DNA of 5,968 nucleotides from the NCBI GenBank assembly GCA_025058955.1, contig JANXDV010000064.1, positions 1-5,968 of the forward strand, given 5' to 3'. Position 1 is the first letter of the stretch. Every line of letters starts with the position of its first letter. The position numbers and the translations under genes were made by a program. The DNA comes from Archaeoglobaceae archaeon. Lineage in GTDB: Archaea; Halobacteriota; Archaeoglobi; Archaeoglobales; Archaeoglobaceae. The notes beneath the pieces were generated by a model. It did no database searches. It was not told the origin of the DNA and was given only the letters and a program-made list of their open reading frames with translations. Below, one piece after another: positions 5,280 to 5,968 of this stretch.

Positions 5280-5287
5280 AAAATATA
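5280..5287 (+). promoter_or_regulatory. Box A candidate for dapL
   Basis: AAAATATA follows purine-rich AAAGAAAAAT. Its centre is about 18 nt before ATG 5301 but about 27 nt before ATG 5310, so its spacing favours the second ATG for a leaderless mRNA. If 5301 is used, the box would have to be the overlapping AAAAATAAAA at 5274-5283. Confidence 0.4.
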
Positions 5288-5300
5288 GCAGATCCGAATA

Positions 5301-5968
5301 ATGGCTTCTATGTTCGAGATCTCGGAAAGAATGAAGAAGATTCCGCCCTATCTCTTTGCAGAAATAGATGCGATGAAGAGAAAGAAGATCTCGGAAGGTG
5401 TAAAGCTCATAGATCTTGGAATTGGAGATCCAGACCTTCCAACACCAAAACATATTGTTTCTGCAATGCAAAAAGCTGTTGAGAAAGTTGAAAGGCAGAA
5501 ATATCCAAGCTATGAAGGCATGTTTGAGTTCAGAGAGAGCGTTGCAGATTTTTATAAACGGAGAAAAGGTGTTAAGTTGGATCCGAATAGAGAAGTGATC
5601 GCTTTGATAGGTTCAAAAGAAGGAATTGCTCATCTACCACTTGCTTTCGTCAACGAGGGCGATTATGTTCTCGTTCCCGATCCTGGATATCCAGTTTACT
5701 ACGCCTCAACAGTAATGGCAGGAGGCAGAGCATTTCAAATGCCTTTGAAAGCAGAAAATGGTTTTTTACCAGATCTTGAAGCTATTCCTAAAGAAGTTGT
5801 AAAAAAGACCAAGCTTCTATTCCTAAATTATCCAAACAATCCAACATCTGCAGTTGCAAGTGATGAATTCATAAAATCTGCAATCGACTTTTGCATAGAT
5901 AATAAGATCATTTTAGCCCATGATTACGCTTATGGCGAGATTGGACTCGATGGCTATCGCCCCAAAAG
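5301..5968 (+). CDS. dapL: LL-diaminopimelate aminotransferase, N-terminal part, cut by window edge
   Basis: A class I/II PLP aminotransferase; the closest family by motif memory is DapL, which makes LL-diaminopimelate directly from tetrahydrodipicolinate and glutamate in lysine synthesis. The first 222 residues are visible. Typical blocks are IPPYLFAEIDAMK (14-26), LIDLGIGDPDLPTP (36-49), YPSYEGMFEFR (68-78), LIGSKEGIAHLPLAFVNEGD (102-121) and PDPGYPVYY (126-134). GSKEG (104-108) lies at the PLP phosphate; N180 in YPNNPT and D208 and Y211 in HDYAY contact the cofactor. The Schiff-base lysine lies beyond the window. No Shine-Dalgarno is seen. ATG 5301 is the longest start; ATG 5310, giving MFEISERMKK, fits TATA spacing and the usual N-terminal length at least as well. 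An aspartate or other aminotransferase is the alternative. It is divergent from the kptA unit. Confidence 0.87.
   Translation, partial: MASMFEISERMKKIPPYLFAEIDAMKRKKISEGVKLIDLGIGDPDLPTPKHIVSAMQKAVEKVERQKYPSYEGMFEFRESVADFYKRRKGVKLDPNREVIALIGSKEGIAHLPLAFVNEGDYVLVPDPGYPVYYASTVMAGGRAFQMPLKAENGFLPDLEAIPKEVVKKTKLLFLNYPNNPTSAVASDEFIKSAIDFCIDNKIILAHDYAYGEIGLDGYRPK

Noticed and set aside
5416..5598. 60-codon plus-strand ORF inside dapL
   Set aside because: Out-of-frame shadow of the aminotransferase, whose frame is continuous with conserved PLP motifs.

Overview
The window looks like chromosomal DNA from a hyperthermophilic euryarchaeon, most likely one of the Archaeoglobales. The evidence is an isocitrate dehydrogenase that, from memory, reads almost like the Archaeoglobus fulgidus enzyme; a UPF0280 gene directly behind it; a zinc-binding archaeal KptA; an archaeal-type LL-diaminopimelate aminotransferase; and TATA (box A) sequences about 24-28 nt before start codons that lack Shine-Dalgarno sites, the signature of leaderless archaeal mRNAs. 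No search was run, so genus and species are open.

Layout. On the minus strand at the left are the N-terminal 324 residues of an adenosylcobalamin-dependent (class II) ribonucleotide reductase (974 to the window edge). Upstream of it on the same strand is a SAM-dependent O-methyltransferase-like gene (1092-2081). A 96-bp divergent promoter region follows, containing a perfect 7-bp inverted repeat. On the plus strand come icd (2178-3413), UPF0280/COG2122 only 14 nt behind it (3428-4141), and a small zinc-ribbon protein with an acidic tail and its own promoter (4195-4443). The zinc-ribbon gene runs tail-to-tail into kptA (4425-5087, minus), with a 19-bp overlap of the coding ends. Upstream of kptA, in the same frame and separated by one TAG and four codons, is an unrecognised 42-codon ORF (5100-5228, minus). 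A second divergent promoter region (5229-5300) leads to dapL, which leaves the window at the right edge.

The genes are mostly metabolic housekeeping: deoxynucleotide synthesis (nrdJ), 2-oxoglutarate supply for biosynthesis (icd), lysine and diaminopimelate synthesis (dapL), RNA 2'-phosphate removal (kptA), and possibly sulfur assimilation (UPF0280). I see no mobile element, CRISPR array, rRNA or tRNA, and no evidence of a large new system.

The points most worth a second look are small: the in-frame ORF interrupted by amber before kptA, the zinc-ribbon/acidic-tail protein, the operator-like palindrome over the methyltransferase start, the inverted repeat and mini-ORF before nrdJ, and unusual cysteines in the UPF0280 protein.
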